Source of the DNA: Hysterangium stoloniferum | Lineage: Eukaryota > Basidiomycota > Agaricomycetes > Hysterangiales > Hysterangiaceae | Direction of reading: 5' to 3' | NCBI GenBank assembly: GCA_015178975.1 | Contig: WHVD01000230.1 | Location: 42,633-106,632, forward strand | DNA length: 64,000 bases | In this document: piece after piece, positions 10,301-26,178 of the stretch | Position numbering within the stretch: position 1 is the first letter of the stretch | Layout of the letters: each line of letters opens with the position of its first letter | Notes under the pieces: generated by a model | Seen by the model: only the letters and a program-made list of their open reading frames with translations | Database searches by the model: none | What the model was told of the DNA's origin: nothing | Program-made: the position numbers and the translations under genes

Positions 10301-13300
10301 GAACCATACGAGACGGGTAAGTGATGCTAAATGACAGCAGAAAGAAAGATATCTCGTTATTTGTTAATTTGTTTGGTCTCAATTACTTTTGTTGCGTATT
10401 GGCTTGAACCGGCTGATTCTCACACGACTATCCTACCGGTTTTCGTACACAAATCTATTTATATCTGTGATCCTTATTTCTAGGCTATCATTTCTACTTT
10501 CCTCCTATCATTTATGTGCATTCACTGTGCTGCTTGCACTAAACGACCTCTGGCTACCTGCCATGCCTGCAGCGACGACAGCCCGCCATTGATGAAGGAG
10601 GGAAAAGGATGTAGAACCATCACTTCGTAATTGAACAAACTCCGTGGATAGCTTTCACCGAGCTTCTTTGACAGGTTACCGGTATACAATACCAGACAAC
10701 ATCGCTAGTAAGCCATGAATGTTCTTTAATAGATGACGCACTCGCTTTGCCTAGGTACGCGAGCAATGCCTAGGGGTATCAATCTCCCCTCCATACTTCT
10801 TGCCGGGAAGAACTACGCCTTGACATACTTCGTTGCTCGGTAGCAGAAAGATTCAACCCACAGCTGATTCATACATCGACAGGGAAGCTGGGAAGCTGGC
10901 ATTATCGGGAATACTGGTTTTCGGCCAGAATGTAGATCCAATTGTAAGCTAAGAAGCAACCAGCCGAGATGGTGGCGTTAACTTGTTCCTCGGCCGCATG
11001 ACCGCAGATGCAATTCAAATAGAAAGGCAGAATGGCGTCAAATATGACGCTCACTGACTGCCGGATACAGCGTTGGCTTGGGATCATCACCTCATTTTGG
11101 CAGGTACATAGCGGCGACGATAGATTTCAGGATACTCTGCATCCGGTCGGCTGCTTTTTGCAATGAGAAACAACAGACTGGGAGGCGAAATGGATAGTGT
11201 ACAGTGGGAGCTACCTAAGTCCGACGCGTCTATACAGCACGGAGAATAAGATATCAGAGATACCAAAACTCTCTCATAGGAAAAAATGCTTAATCACGTG
11301 ACACCAGACAACGATGTAGTCACGTGACTATTTAGAGTTACGGAGGAAAAACATATCATACAGCCGACGGAGAAGCGGCGCCTGGGAAGGAGGCAACGCA
11401 CACCAGGTACTAAGCACTTCGGATTCTGGCATATAAGTAGGCGAAGTCCTTCTTGAGCAATCAATTGATTCGAACTAATTTACCGCATTCTTCGGAGCGG
11501 CGTCGGCTCAGACTGAAGATCTTTTGGCTTCGACAGATGGGGGATTTCCCACTGCGCTTCGAAGCACTTAATTCTCAGCTATTGCCCTGTGAGCATTCTT
11601 TCGAAAGACATGGCCTCATGTCGACGTTTATCAAGAATCCTTGCTCAACTTACTTTGCTTACTCATTCATAACTCTAACAGCAAAGGCCTTGATGCAAGG
11701 TAAGCTGAATTTGTAGTGAAGTAATCCAATTCTCATCATCATTGTGGGCTGGCGACCATGATGAACATTAATCGCAATGTCAGTATGTTGCCAGAAGAGA
11801 GGTGGAGGCTTTTAAGATATTCCATTGGGCACGAGTTGGGATGTGTCCTGGAATCCTTGTAAACTACCAAAGTTCTGAACTTCTAGAAAGGTAACAAGAT
11901 GGCTCTGAAGCTACACTAATAAATAGCCGCCTGAACTGTATCCCAATGTTGTCGTAATGTTTTTTTTGGGGGTCAAGAGTTTAGAGTGACTCGCACACTG
12001 AACTCGAAACGTTATTACGAAGATGACAAATTTAGCACGCACGAGTTCTAGTTGTATTGTGATACCGGATACCAGTAGACTGACGTTTAGAACCACCCTC
12101 GTTCATACAGGACCAGCAAGACACGGAACAACCCCACCGGGGACAACTGCACAACCACCGGCCACAGAAACTTCCTTCACTATCGCTGTAGTCCCTTCGT
12201 GCCAGGCAAGGATATGTCGATAATACCCGATGACATGAGCGTGCCAGGGTGTGGATTAGTCTGACATGCCGAGCTGAGACGGGGCGTCGTCTACCCATAC
12301 TTACTAAATTTTGCCGGCATGAGTAAACCCAAGAGAGGGATGTAACAGAGTCGGAAGAGCGAGCACGATAGCTATTGGAAAAGGCACTGGGTCGGGCGAG
12401 CGATGGGCAAGACACGCGCAGTCACCATGGCAGTGAGGGGCGTTGCGAAGGCCAGAAGGAAAGATCAGGGGGCGTCCGCGTCAGGTCTGGTCTCGGGATC
12501 ACGCTCGAGTGCAACTGCCACCGCCATGGAGCTCCGGTGTCAGAGCTCTCGCCGCCAGAGTCCTTTTTTTACGCTGAAATCTCGTTCCGATGGTGTTTGG
12601 CGGTGTCAGTGCTGGCTATTGCTAACGTTAACCAGCTGGAGCTTGGGAACTGTGGACTGAGTGTGTATACAGGCTTTGCCGTAGCGGGTCGGATCCAAGT
12701 GTGATGATCCCTATGATGGAAGTAGAGGTGCGTGCGGTCAACTCGATTATCCCTCGTGTCCCCTTCCTCTCATATACCTCTATATATCCATAATCTGTCC
12801 TTTTGGGGCTTTGCGTGGAATTTCAATTTCCAAGATTGTCGACTGTAACAATGATATGTTTAGTGATGGGGTCGCTCGACACTACCGTTGCCACAGAATT
12901 AAAAGGTCATTAGTACTCATCTATTTTTTATCATAACGTGCAGTGCATATTATATCAATGGGGGAGATCTTTAATAGCTGCAATAATTGATGAAGGCGCT
13001 GAGTTGCACAGCCACAGTTTAAAAGGCTGGTCATTAATTAACTACAATGTACACTGAACTTGAAGTCCTTATATAATGGCAAGGCCACGCTCCACCTACA
13101 TGTTGCATTTCTCCTCCCTCATGTCCAACTGTAATCTTACCCGAGGCTCCTTCTCTAAGTTTCATGATGACGGCCGGTCAGTTACGGAATTGGCCGTGCA
13201 TACATCCTGATGCGACAGAGCTTGGCATCCGCTATTTTATAGTGATGAATAACCAGATTACTTCACTCTGAACCATACCACCTCAAGAAAATGAAAAAAA

Positions 13301-15348
13301 AATCTAACTGGAGGTTTGGGGCGCGAATCTGGGCCGCTGTACCCGCAATGACAGAAAATGCTATCCTCGAAGCATGAGAGCATCGGGAAGATATAAAAAG
13401 CTTGAAAACGAATTGAACGAAACTTCTGGGCCTTGATTAATGGCGCACAATTCTCTTAGATGCTGGGACAGTAATGCCCTTGAATGTTATGCGCACGTTT
13501 CGGTGTGTCATCATTAATTGGCAGGCACACCTGTCTTCTCAACACCAAGCCACACGATGGCGTTAGCGCCAGGTTGATGCGTAGTTTCGGAGTGCTGAAT
13601 CCGACTAGGTCTTGAAAAGTATTTATTAAAGAACGTCGGAACAAAGTTGTGAGCAGGAATGCTGCCTGGCACGGAATCTCGAAGTGATGCGGTGGCTGTT
13701 CTTTAATGACTGTATGGTAAACGTTTAACACGATATCGCGTGCTTTATTTTCATGGATATATGACGTTATGATTAACAGAGTCTGAACCAGAACCTCACC
13801 TCCCGCCGCCTGAATTAAATTACAGTAACGGGTCATGCTTGATGATATTATGTCCGAACTTGTGCTTCCCAAGTGGTCAAGATCCTCTTATCTGTATCGT
13901 TCTTCTCGTTGTTTGATATTTCGGCCTGCCAAGTGCTACTTACTATATTAATCCAGAATCGCAGGATATATATAGCGGCAATCACAGAAAGGCCGAGGCT
14001 TGAAACCATCGATTCAATTCAATCTGTATGTACTATTCGCCTATGCATTCATTTTGTATGTAGCTATTGAAACGTCAATTCTTAATGCTTGTGTGTATTC
14101 TTTGCCGTGATAGTGATAGGTACGCTTCTGCATTATTGCCGTGATTATCGCACATGTAGTGCCGTGATAACATAGAGAACAAGTTCGGGGAAACCATCGC
14201 ATCACTTCGAAGTTCCGTCCAAGGGAGGCATCGTTTCTGCAACGTGTTGCTTCTACCTCCCTGACAGCTAACCAGAAAGCAGTGTAGTTATCAGATACAG
14301 AGGCTATATCTTGAACTACCTCTTTAAACGTGTTCATTCGCGTGTGCCGCTCAATTGAGTCATGGCTGCATTTGCGCATGTCGGAATGATGAGTTTCAGA
14401 TTAGTATGGACGGTGTTTATAACACAAAATGTTTCTTTATTTAATTAGATATGTATTATAGTAAAGGAGGAGGAATCGTACGCACATCAGAATTGCTCAT
14501 TAATAATACAGGCCGAAGAGTGCATGGCGCAGTCAGACGATACTCATTGGATTTAGAAGTCCTGAGATAGTGAACAATTGGAGCAATTGTATTGTGTATT
14601 GGGTCTGAGACGTCCGTGGCGTCGCTATTGTCTTCTGAGTGTGATCGATTAACTAAGTGCATGCAGGCAAGGGTGGCAGATGCAACGTTGAAGCCCAGAA
14701 AGTTGGTGACAATTAAGATATGGTTTGATGGTTTGGGACTTGGTATTGTCGGTTGGCATCGGATGGCAATTGGAATATAGAACGCAACCTACTTGCGAAT
14801 TGCGGGGAAATGTGGGAGAGAGGGTTTCCATAAAGGCTTGAAACTGGAGCTTTATATGAGCGGTATGGGTGAGAGATGTACGTTAATGTGTCGAGGGATA
14901 TGTCACAGTTAATGATTACGTCATGGAAGGCATGGATGTTGAGAATAATTATACAATGCCAAATCAGGGGCTGATGACATTATTCACCAATTAGGGTTAG
15001 GTCCCCGGAAATATATAGGATATTAGGGTATGGGAATCGCACATTCACCCTCGGTCAAAGCCACCTCTTATAAAAATGGGATACTTGTTAATATATAGAT
15101 CAAGACCAAAGTGAATCTATTTTCCATCCATTTCTCTTCAACTGGATCGAGGAAGTATTCCCACCGTCATCAGTTTTGAAGCTCCGACCTTAGCTGTTCT
15201 CGGCAAGATCATCATTTGTATCGAGCGCCGAACAAGCCGGTTATGTCCTCCTGGAATGAGATATCCACATAAAAATTGGGACTATTTCAGCCGTCCCTGG
15301 CCCTCTTTAGTTCCTTCTCCCACTACCTCCTCCTTGTCTTAGACCACC
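10301..15348. other. about 5 kb without a recognisable gene
   Basis: Only short reading frames occur here, the longest about 138 codons (13872-13456, -) and 127 codons (12415-12032, -). None resembles a known family or can be joined by convincing introns. There are no LTR ends, no tRNA-like cloverleaf and no long repeats that I can see. A GC-rich island lies around 12390-12560. It may hold lost genes, a long noncoding RNA or spacer. I make no call. Confidence 0.5.
11294..11327. promoter_or_regulatory. pair of TCACGTGA sites
   Basis: Two perfect copies of the palindrome TCACGTGA (11294-11301 and 11320-11327) lie 26 bp apart. In fungi this is the core recognised by Cbf1-type bHLH factors. A TATA-like GCATATAAGTAGG follows near 11430, but no clear gene starts downstream. 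Confidence 0.4.
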
Positions 15349-16889
15349 ATGGCCAAACGCGCACTCGCTCCTAGGCAGATTCCTTTAGAACACCGCTACC
15401 ATAGTGCAGCAAGGGATCCATGGACTTTGGATGCCACTAAGCTGCCCAACGATGATGACCTCAATATTCAGTCCAAAGTCATTCTAGTTCTCGGTGGTGA
15501 GTGTACTTTCTACCTTCGATCTCGCTCCCCACCTTGAGCACGGAACCAGAACCCCAGTTGGATGTTATACTGCCGCTGCTCTACTCGCCCCATCTCGTTT
15601 CATCATTGGTGGTCATTGTCACGGCCCGCTCCTACAACATTCCCACGAATATATCTCCTTCCGTGGCTATTCTCCGACTGGGAAAGCCTCTGTCCACGTC
15701 AGAATCTGCGGCACCACGTCTCGTGAACGTTTTGCAGTGGGCCGACCGCGTTGCTTCCGCATGGCGGAATCACCCTGCACCGCCTCAAATCCAGGAACTC
15801 TCAGAGGATGCTCCTGCTGCTGGGTATCTTACCCCGCCGTCCCAGCGCCATCATTGGTTTAGCACCAGCAGCAGCAGCTCGAGTCCCAGTTCGTTCGACC
15901 CCGACTTTGGTCTCAGTCGTACCTCTTCCCGCTTGTCCAGGTATTCTTTCACCCGAAGTGCCTCGTCCACGTCTCTCTCGACGCTCGCAAAATCCGTCAA
16001 ACCTTCAAAACCTGCTGAACGCCACGCCTTTGACTCGCTATTCAACTTTCTTCCCCCGGATGCGCCAGACCAGCATCTCCTCAAACACGTCATTCTTGTC
16101 ACCACCCTTTCACGCCCTTTCCTAACCTGTACACTCCCTAGTCCCTCTGAATCCGAAAAGAAAGAAAGACGCCGCTTCACCCTCCGCACTCGCGCCGCTT
16201 CCGAGTCTGATATACCCACGACGCCCCGCCTCTCCCCAGCTCACATCGTGCATCTCGTCCCCCTCTCACGCACGACGCTCATCCGCCCATTGGAGTCGTT
16301 CTGCCTCACATTCGCCCATTCTGCTGTGCGTTCCGACGACCACGCACCTGCCCGCATAGACATCGGCATTCCAGGCCCGACACCGCGGCCATTCATCTTG
16401 CCCCCCATCGCGCTCGGCGAAGTGCTCCCCATCTCGCGAAAGTGGACTGTGGCCGAGCTCATCCTCTGCGGGGCGCTGGACGGCGACCACGCCCGCTCTG
16501 GGTCCGGGGGGACCGGGTCTCTGTCCCGCCGTCCTTCCACCGCACCCAACCTCACCAGTCCGTCTGTCCGTGACCCCTCCAAGACCCTGCGCGCGTGGAT
16601 GAGTGGTGCGGGCGACATCCTCGTCACAGGGGCTGGCCGCGGATTTCAGAAGTCGGCGTATGTTCCGTCCGGTCTGCGGAACCGGAATGACTGGTCTGTG
16701 TCTGCTGGGACGGGGAAACGGGCACGCGCGGGGGCAGGGCAGGAGCGGCCGGATGCGCCCTATAGCGAAAATGCATTGAGGGCGTCACAGTGTTCCACTG
16801 GACTCGTGACTCCCCCCGAGTCGGATACTAGCGAGTCGGGGGAGGCGGTGAAACGGCGGAAGGGTATCCTCAGGTGGTTCAAGCGCTAA
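15349..16889 (+). CDS. conserved hypothetical protein, 495 aa
   Basis: I do not recognise this protein. The start at 15349 has a strong context (ACCACCATGG). One intron, 15497-15549 (53 nt, GTGAGT donor, CCAG acceptor), joins exon 1 (15349-15496) to exon 2 (15550-16889) in frame and gives 495 residues. The N-terminal part (about 1-115) looks globular, with ILVLGEPQLDVILPLLYS around residue 45. Residues 125-170 are Ser-rich and low complexity. A second globular block follows from about 180 (FNFLPPDAPDQHLLKHVILV). The C-terminus is disordered and ends in a basic/aromatic KRRKGILRWFKR tail that could bind membrane or nucleic acid. The second half is markedly GC-rich compared with its surroundings. 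No signal peptide or membrane span is seen. It converges on sec23. Confidence 0.75.
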
Positions 16890-17703
16890 GCCGGCGGGCG
16901 GACGGGCGGGTGTATTTAATTTCGGCATCGACCCTGGAGCTGCATAATTATTGATTTCCTTCCCACGTTACTTTTTTCCTCGACCATTTGAATGGGTGAG
17001 GATCCCCGAAGCCCCTCGTGCGTATTCACTGGTTCATTCATCCGCTACACCCCGTCTCTTGTCGTCTCCGTCCTAGTCAACCAGTCCATTACCCGGTTCA
17101 AAGTCCCCATTTCATGCGCTGCATTGCTTACGTTTGTTGTGCAGTCGCTTTCACGTTGCAATTACACATGACACATGACACGTTATACTCCTCCCTCCCC
17201 CTTCAGTGACACTCTTTCTTGGGACTATTTGTTTTCATCCGCGTCGTCCATCATCATGCCGCCACCCACTGGACAATTTTTATCACCTTTACACCCTTAC
17301 ACTTAAAAAAAGTCCCTTCATTGTACTATCATTGCATAGATCATTATTATTTCATCGAGTCAAAACGTAGAGACCGATCCTAATATGTACGGTAGGCTTC
17401 AGCAGAGTATACAGGTACATATATTTAGCTTGCTTTTCTTGTTACTTCTTTTATGTATTCATAGCACCATTATAATTATAGAAAAGAGTGATATGTTTAT
17501 ATTTGTCGTCCGAGCCTGACACGGTTATTTTTGTTCAGCGGTTTCGCAACTGACGCAATGGTCAGATGCTTCTCAGGATAGGTCTAGACCTATCGAACGT
17601 ATAACCACTCTCTTGCTCTATACCCACACCGGGACAATCACCCTCGCTAAAGTCTGAGCAGAAATATATATAGAAACGCTGCATCATGAATAACACATCT
17701 CTA
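16890..17703. other. intergenic region between convergent genes
   Basis: About 0.8 kb between the stop of the unidentified gene (+) and the stop of sec23 (-). It must hold both 3' UTRs and is rich in T and A runs. No coding sequence or repeat is recognised. Confidence 0.6.
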
Positions 17704-20761
<3,058 letters not shown>

Positions 20762-21417
20762 ATGGCCACTGCTGCACGCAGCCTGAACCTGGTTAATAGG
20801 TTTAGATTGCGCGAATTAAAACGAGCCGTGCCTTTGGAAGCTTCCACATCAGCGGCGAGAGTAGCTGTCACAAATCCCTTCCTTCCGCACCTCAATCCAG
20901 AGAGCGGTTGCTGGGCTCCCCCGCGATATTCAAGACGCCGCCAGGCAGACCTCATAAAACAAGCACGGAAGGAAGGCAATTTACATCTCCTACCACCTGG
21001 ACCGAAGTTGCAACCAAGAGAAATCCCTCTTCCTCCTCCTCTTGCTCCAGCGGATGAAGTAGCCGTAGCCGCAGCGTCGTCAATCGATCTCCAGCAACCG
21101 ATTCAGTGGATAGGCGATGTTAAGATACGTGATCCCGTGGGGGCAAATGTTGGGAACAGACTGTACGCAGGGAAGAAACAAATGTTTAAGGGTCACAAGT
21201 GGGAACGGGTTATCAGACGAAAGCGGAAATATCGTCGCATTCTTATGCGCCATATGAAAAGGAGGATACAAAAGTGGCGATTGGTGCGTATACTGCTTAT
21301 TTTTATTTCATCCGTGCTGTTTGCTAAGTCTGGGAATAGTATCATGTTACACGGAAGCCGTGGCCGCTATCCGCTATTCGTGGAAAGAGCGGGAAAAGTC
21401 ACTTCGTACCTTTCTAG
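20762..21417 (+). CDS. mrpl25: mitochondrial large-subunit ribosomal protein mL59 (MRPL25 type)
   Basis: This is a fungal mitochondrial large-ribosomal-subunit protein. Exon 1 is 20762-21283; a 56-nt intron 21284-21339 (GTGCGT donor, branch-like GCTAAG, AATAG acceptor) leads to exon 2, 21340-21417, for 199 residues plus stop. Family features are the N-terminal basic segment, NPFLPHLNPESGCWAPP followed by RYSRRRQADLIKQAR, the LLPPGPK block, MFKGHKWER and a long basic helix. The proposed splice yields RKPWPLSAIRGKSGKSHFVPF-type residues at the end, similar to the basic Pro/Lys tail with terminal PF usual for the family. Without the splice the frame runs on to 21535 with no such tail. The basic N-terminus suits mitochondrial import. 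It is divergent from sec23. Confidence 0.85.
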
Positions 21418-22400
21418 TGTTGACCTGTGTCACTATACATATATTGGAACATCAGTCCTTAGACACAGCGCCGGAAGCTCTCCGATTCGACTTTTCGTTC
21501 AGCTTGCCAAGACGCTACGCATACATCACAAATAAGGTTCACGAGTTTTTATATCGTCAAATATCCAAGGCTGTTCGAGAGCGAAGTACTAACAAGTTCC
21601 TGATGAACCAGAGAGAACAACATGTTCGGCTTGGAGCTCTCGTACTTGAGGTCTTACAGATGGCATACATGATCTAACCGGTAAGATCTTGCGAAAGAAG
21701 AACCTAATAAGCGTATCAATAAGGATCGACCGTGGGCAATGGGATTAATGACTAACTTAAAACTTGCAGGAAATATGCAACGGTAAGCTTTTCAGCCCGA
21801 AACGTAGTGGTAGCATAGTAAGTTAAGGTCATCTACTTCGCATTAGAGAATTGGAAAGCGGATTCTACACAGCGCGTACGCACAGCTGATATGAACATAC
21901 ACTACGATTTTTAAGAGTGAAGATGTAGCCAAGCCTCAAATGGGTATACCGCAGATCAGCAAGCGTCGAGACATAGATAACATGGTCTCCGAATGCTGGA
22001 ATGAATGGGTCAGGAATGGTAATTGGCAGTCACATGGCTTGTATGGTCGCCCTTCACGCCACACATCCTGAAAGCGGTTTGGCCGTAGACTGGCCTTCCT
22101 ATCCACGAACCAGCAGGTCAGTGTGTGACGGCGACGAAGTCGTTGTGTATATCAACAAGCCACACATCTGCACCATGGTTCTCATCAATATGCGATGTAC
22201 ATATTGTCGAACTTTCCGAAAGAACTTCGAAGGAGTAGACTGCCGCCGTCAATCTGGCGTCTAGACCTTTTGCCCTGGACATTGACCCACTACAGTGATG
22301 GTCCGGGTCGGTGGCCTGTCTCTGCAGTCCTAGTGGCCATTACTAGTTATAAACCTAATTTTCACTTCTATATAATTGTGTACTATGATCAACAAGTCCC
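21418..22400. other. no gene recognised; 3' side of mL59 gene
   Basis: An open frame continues to 21677 in another phase (ending LEVLQMAYMI) but has no family match and lies after the preferred mL59 stop, so I treat it as 3' UTR or chance. Nothing recognisable follows to about 22400, where transposon-like sequence begins. Confidence 0.45.
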
Positions 22401-23380
22401 CTAAGCCCTGAGCTTTAACTCCTTGATGACATGTCATCCAATGCTCCTATTCTCAATCCCCTAGAGGTGTCCAAACTCAGGTACTTAGCTAGTGTCCTGC
22501 TGTAATGCATAGGATACAGGCACTAGTGCCCAACTACAACACCTAGCTGTCTGAGTCATGCTATGTCTACTAACTTTTACTCATGTATCTAGAGCAGTTA
22601 TACAGTAATGACTCTTCACATAGCAATGGCATTCTGTTAGGAACCATGTCTTTTGGGCCTGTGTTTGCATTCAATCTGTATTGTCTTCTGGCATCCTGAT
22701 ATCAGTGTCCCCAATAATGATGTCTCTGATGGTGGTGTCCCAACTATTAGAAGTTGATGGATTATAGAAAAATGGACAGGGTTTGTTTTGTATCACTAAG
22801 CTACTGTAATGTACTACATAGGTGAGCATATTCAAAAAAAGAGTGCAAAACTGTGTACATACTCAACAGCTTGCAACCTATAAGAATAAATTCCAACACC
22901 AACAACACATCCACTCAAATAATTTCATTTTTAGTCACTCTATTCTGTTTCTGCTCCAACAGCATTCCACTATTTCTTGTGGCATTTTTGCCATATCATT
23001 GTTACCTCAGAACATTTACACTTGCCTCATATTCCATCTCTGTTAAGGTATTGGAAGACAAAGGGGACTAGGCAGAGGACTGGGAGGTCCATGTATACTT
23101 AACTGAAAGGTCTGGTTCTAGAGACAAGTGGAACTTGGTGTTAGGATCCCAATCATTTCAGACTCCTGCAGGCCACTTTAGTCTCATTACCATCTGTCAT
23201 CCCAATATTGGTATACCCACTGTAAAGAGTTGTAGAAGTTCAGACTGTTCAATATATGAAGAATATTGACCTTCTAGGTATCACTAAGTTGTATTGACTA
23301 TCAAAGTACAATATGAGTGAAAAGGGGAATAATCACCATAAGCAACCATAAGGGAGCTGGAGGCAATTAGGACAAATGAA
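22400..23380. other. degenerate repeat-like sequence, no gene
   Basis: Base composition and the phrase TGTTAGGATCCC near 23140 (also at 54281, family G) suggest old LTR material. No reading frame with recognisable content was found. Confidence 0.35.
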
Positions 23381-23384
23381 GGAA

Positions 23385-23720
23385 TTGACCCTTACAGCAC
23401 AATTCATATGAAAGAGTCCAATGGAATAGAGTCAAATAAGAGTGTAGGATCATCCCCTCCTAGGACTCTGGACATCCCTCTGGGTAAGTATCCCATCAAG
23501 AGGAAGGCTGGCATGTACTGTAGTTAGTTGAGCTGTGGACAGTAGAATTGTAAGTGTGGGTCACTACTGAAATCCATTTCAACCATTCCTCCTTGGATGA
23601 TGAGCAGTAAGCTCTCAACATTTATTCAAGGGTAGCATTCATATTTTCAGTTTGTCCATCCATTTGAGGATGGTGTGAGGAGGAGATGGTGAGAGTGTGA
23701 AGAGTGGTGGAAGTTCTGAC
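23385..23720 (-). pseudogene. relic of Gypsy integrase related to Gypsy-1
   Basis: On the minus strand, 23700-23580 reads SHHPQMDGQTENMNATLE, then a stop, then MLRAYCSSS. This is the integrase region around the last catalytic acid. Further downstream KEEWLKW and THTYNSTVHSSTNY line up with KEEWSKW and HTYNSTVQSSTSY of Gypsy-1 near 33900. Several stops and frameshifts make it an old dead copy of the same clade. Confidence 0.75.
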
Positions 23721-24015
23721 CATTCTATATACAAAGAAATGAGTAGAAGGGGAGGAAGAATGATTCAAGTGGAGGCCTCGACTGTTATAGTTCAAGGCCA
23801 GAAGTGTTCGTTAGCTCAGATAATGCTACCTATGTGATAGCTGACATGTTACCCTGATCACTGCTCACTGTAGACCTAGTTTGTGTCTTACGAGTGGTGG
23901 TGCTTTGGTAAAAGTGTGTCTGTTTGTTTGGTGCCAAGTGCACCCACAAGTATACACAGAGCTTCGAACTAATGAAATGGTGCAATATTCAAAGAATATA
24001 AAGGATAGAAAAATA

Positions 24016-24808
24016 TGAATCTCCGGACACTAACTTATATGCACCCACGCCCTATACACACCAATTGTCAGTTTACTGGAATTCCTGCCGGACTCCGTAC
24101 GTCAGACTTGTCCACATGCAACTTTGTTACATCATGTATCAGTCACTGGAATACCCACCGGACTCCATCCCTGTCTATGTCCAACTCTGTCCCATGCATC
24201 AGTCACCAGACCCCACTCGGAAAACCCGTCATCCCTCTAACAGAGCCCCATTCCCATTTTAGTCAAATGACCTGTCACAATTTGGACTCCACTCCCGCTC
24301 TGTTTCCCATTATGGTTTATGATTTGTCACAATTTGGACTCCGCTCCATTCTGTCCCGCTCCTAACACCAAATTTGGTGTTTACTATTCTTGTTTCATGT
24401 TTTGCTAGTTTCATTTCATCATTACTGGATTTGGTATGTTATTCATTCCACGTTCTATATAGTCTGGCAGATGTTGTACATACAATCCAGTCAGAAAATC
24501 GGCTTAGATTCCCCCCAGTAATCTAATACATTTTCCACTCTAAACTCCTCCTTGAATTACACTGTTCATGCTAGTTGGAGCCCACGGGCTCTGATGCATC
24601 TATCTCTCTTATTTATCTCGACCTCCAACCTCCGACCTATGACCCCTCAACCCACAAACCCCACCCGGACTCCCTGGGATTCCCGTCTGCCTGTCTGAAA
24701 TTGGATGACATGATCTTGCGAGGGCGCAGCCTATAAGCTGAAGCCAAGTCCTACCGGATATCCTGCGGGTTTCTCCAGAAACCTGCTGTGTATATACATA
24801 CCCTAACA
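24016..24808 (+). mobile_element. family A solo LTR, 5' truncated
   Basis: From CTCCGGACACTAACTTA the block follows family A (ACACCAAATTTGGTG, CAGATGTTGTACATACAATC, GAGCCCACGGGCTC, shared TATAAGCTGAAGCC motif) to its end CCCTAACA at 24808. The TGTTA start is missing and there is no matching left duplication, so the left end was lost after insertion. Confidence 0.75.
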
Positions 24809-25471
24809 AGTGAAGATTGTGTTAGAGTATGATACTACAGCTCTAATATAGTCTATTATGTTACCTATATTTCTCTCTATATTTTTCTCATATTTATAGT
24901 GTTTTTCCCAGCACTGTAGGTGCAGTATTTAGTGAGTTACTTAGTTTGGTAACTCCTATGTGCTTAGATAAGCACCCAGTGGAATACTCCGCTGTGGGTG
25001 TGGGAAAGTCTCCTTAGTGTTTACTTTCCAATCACATACTCACAGGGTGTTCTGCAAAGCATTATTCAACTGTTTCAATAAATTGACCTCTAGGTGCAAT
25101 CAAAGAGATGAAGTACTTAAAAGTGAGGATTGAACTCAAGGCACAATTAGAGATTACTTATAAGTAGGGAGAGAGAGTGAGAGTCATGCTGCTACTATGA
25201 GAAAGGAGCGAATGGCTTGAAGGATGTGTCCTATTAAGCTAAGTTTATCCATGAGAATGAGTTGAATAGTAGCAAGCAAGCTTTGACTATTACAGTGCAA
25301 AGCTTTGCTCACAGTTGAAATATAAGTGCGGTAATGTTAATGTTATTGAGATGGAACTCCAAACCAATACTTGCATGCTGTATTAAGAACTGAAAACTGA
25401 CTAATGTCGGTAGGCCAATGGGGACTGATTGGAAGGACTTGGCTTCAGCTTAAGTGCTGCGCCCTCATAAG

Positions 25472-26102
25472 TGTGAGAGGTATGGTGAAATACACTCAGG
25501 AAATATAGTCGGATGTGCTCTTACTATATTTCCTTTATTATTTCTATTTTCTCTCTTTCATTATATCTATAATTAGTTCGACGACCTATGTATGTGGTAC
25601 ATCGACTCTTGTGGGCACACACACACCAGACTTATGTATTCTAGCGCCCGTAGTTTAGAACTCAGACACTTTTTACACCGCAACCACGACTTACCCAGAC
25701 ACCCGTTAGTGTCCTGTAAGTTGTGATTGGTGTATCGTCTCAACCGTCACAGACAGGCTTTAGCTACTCATTCAAACTGAGTTTCGAACTGTATCAGTCG
25801 AAACTCAATCCCTATCTCAACTCGCGTGGACTACATCCACGCTACTCTATTATTCGACTCTCTAACTACTCTACTTGCACTCGAGCAGTTGTCCAGAATC
25901 GCACTTAACCAGTCGATTCTGCTTATTCGTTCTAGCTATCTACCTTACTTTAGATAGCTATTTCTCTCTACCGTATTGAACTAAGTAGTCAATACACGTT
26001 CGGTCCGTATTAGACTTAGACAGTCAATACATCATGGTATCATACTTCAACGGTTGATATTCTTTGTATATAGAACGGTTAGAACTTCTACCACTCTTCA
26101 CA
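25472..26102 (+). repeat. 5' LTR of Gypsy-1
   Basis: It pairs with 37317-37947 at equal length. I count ten differences, all transitions and all in CpG/TpG/CpA contexts. It contains a TAGATAGCTA block repeated as an inverted pair near 25933-25960. No strong TATA box stands out. Confidence 0.95.
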
Positions 26103-26103
26103 G

Positions 26104-26120
26104 TGGTGATCTGAGCCGGA
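26104..26120 (+). other. candidate primer-binding site of Gypsy-1
   Basis: TGGTGATCTGAGCCGG starts 2 bp after the 5' LTR. It begins with the expected TGG (complement of tRNA CCA). I cannot assign the tRNA without the host's tRNA set. Confidence 0.5.
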
Positions 26121-26178
26121 CCGCTCTTTCCCTACGAAGAAAAACATTTATTTTAACTATCAAATTCTAAACACGTAA

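Noticed and set aside
14990-15030. TTAGGG near 14993 and 15026 as telomere-like repeats
   Set aside because: Only two isolated hexamers, not a tandem array.
21284-21677. 118-codon frame after the mL59 exon as a longer C-terminus or separate gene
   Set aside because: The splice 21283/21340 gives the expected short basic tail and stop. The longer frame has no recognisable content.
22001-22404. Overlapping 87- and 69-codon ORFs
   Set aside because: No start context, no family features and no splice sites linking them to other exons.
25723-25908. 61-codon ORF, found again at 37568-37753
   Set aside because: It appears twice because it lies in both LTRs of Gypsy-1; it is not a gene.
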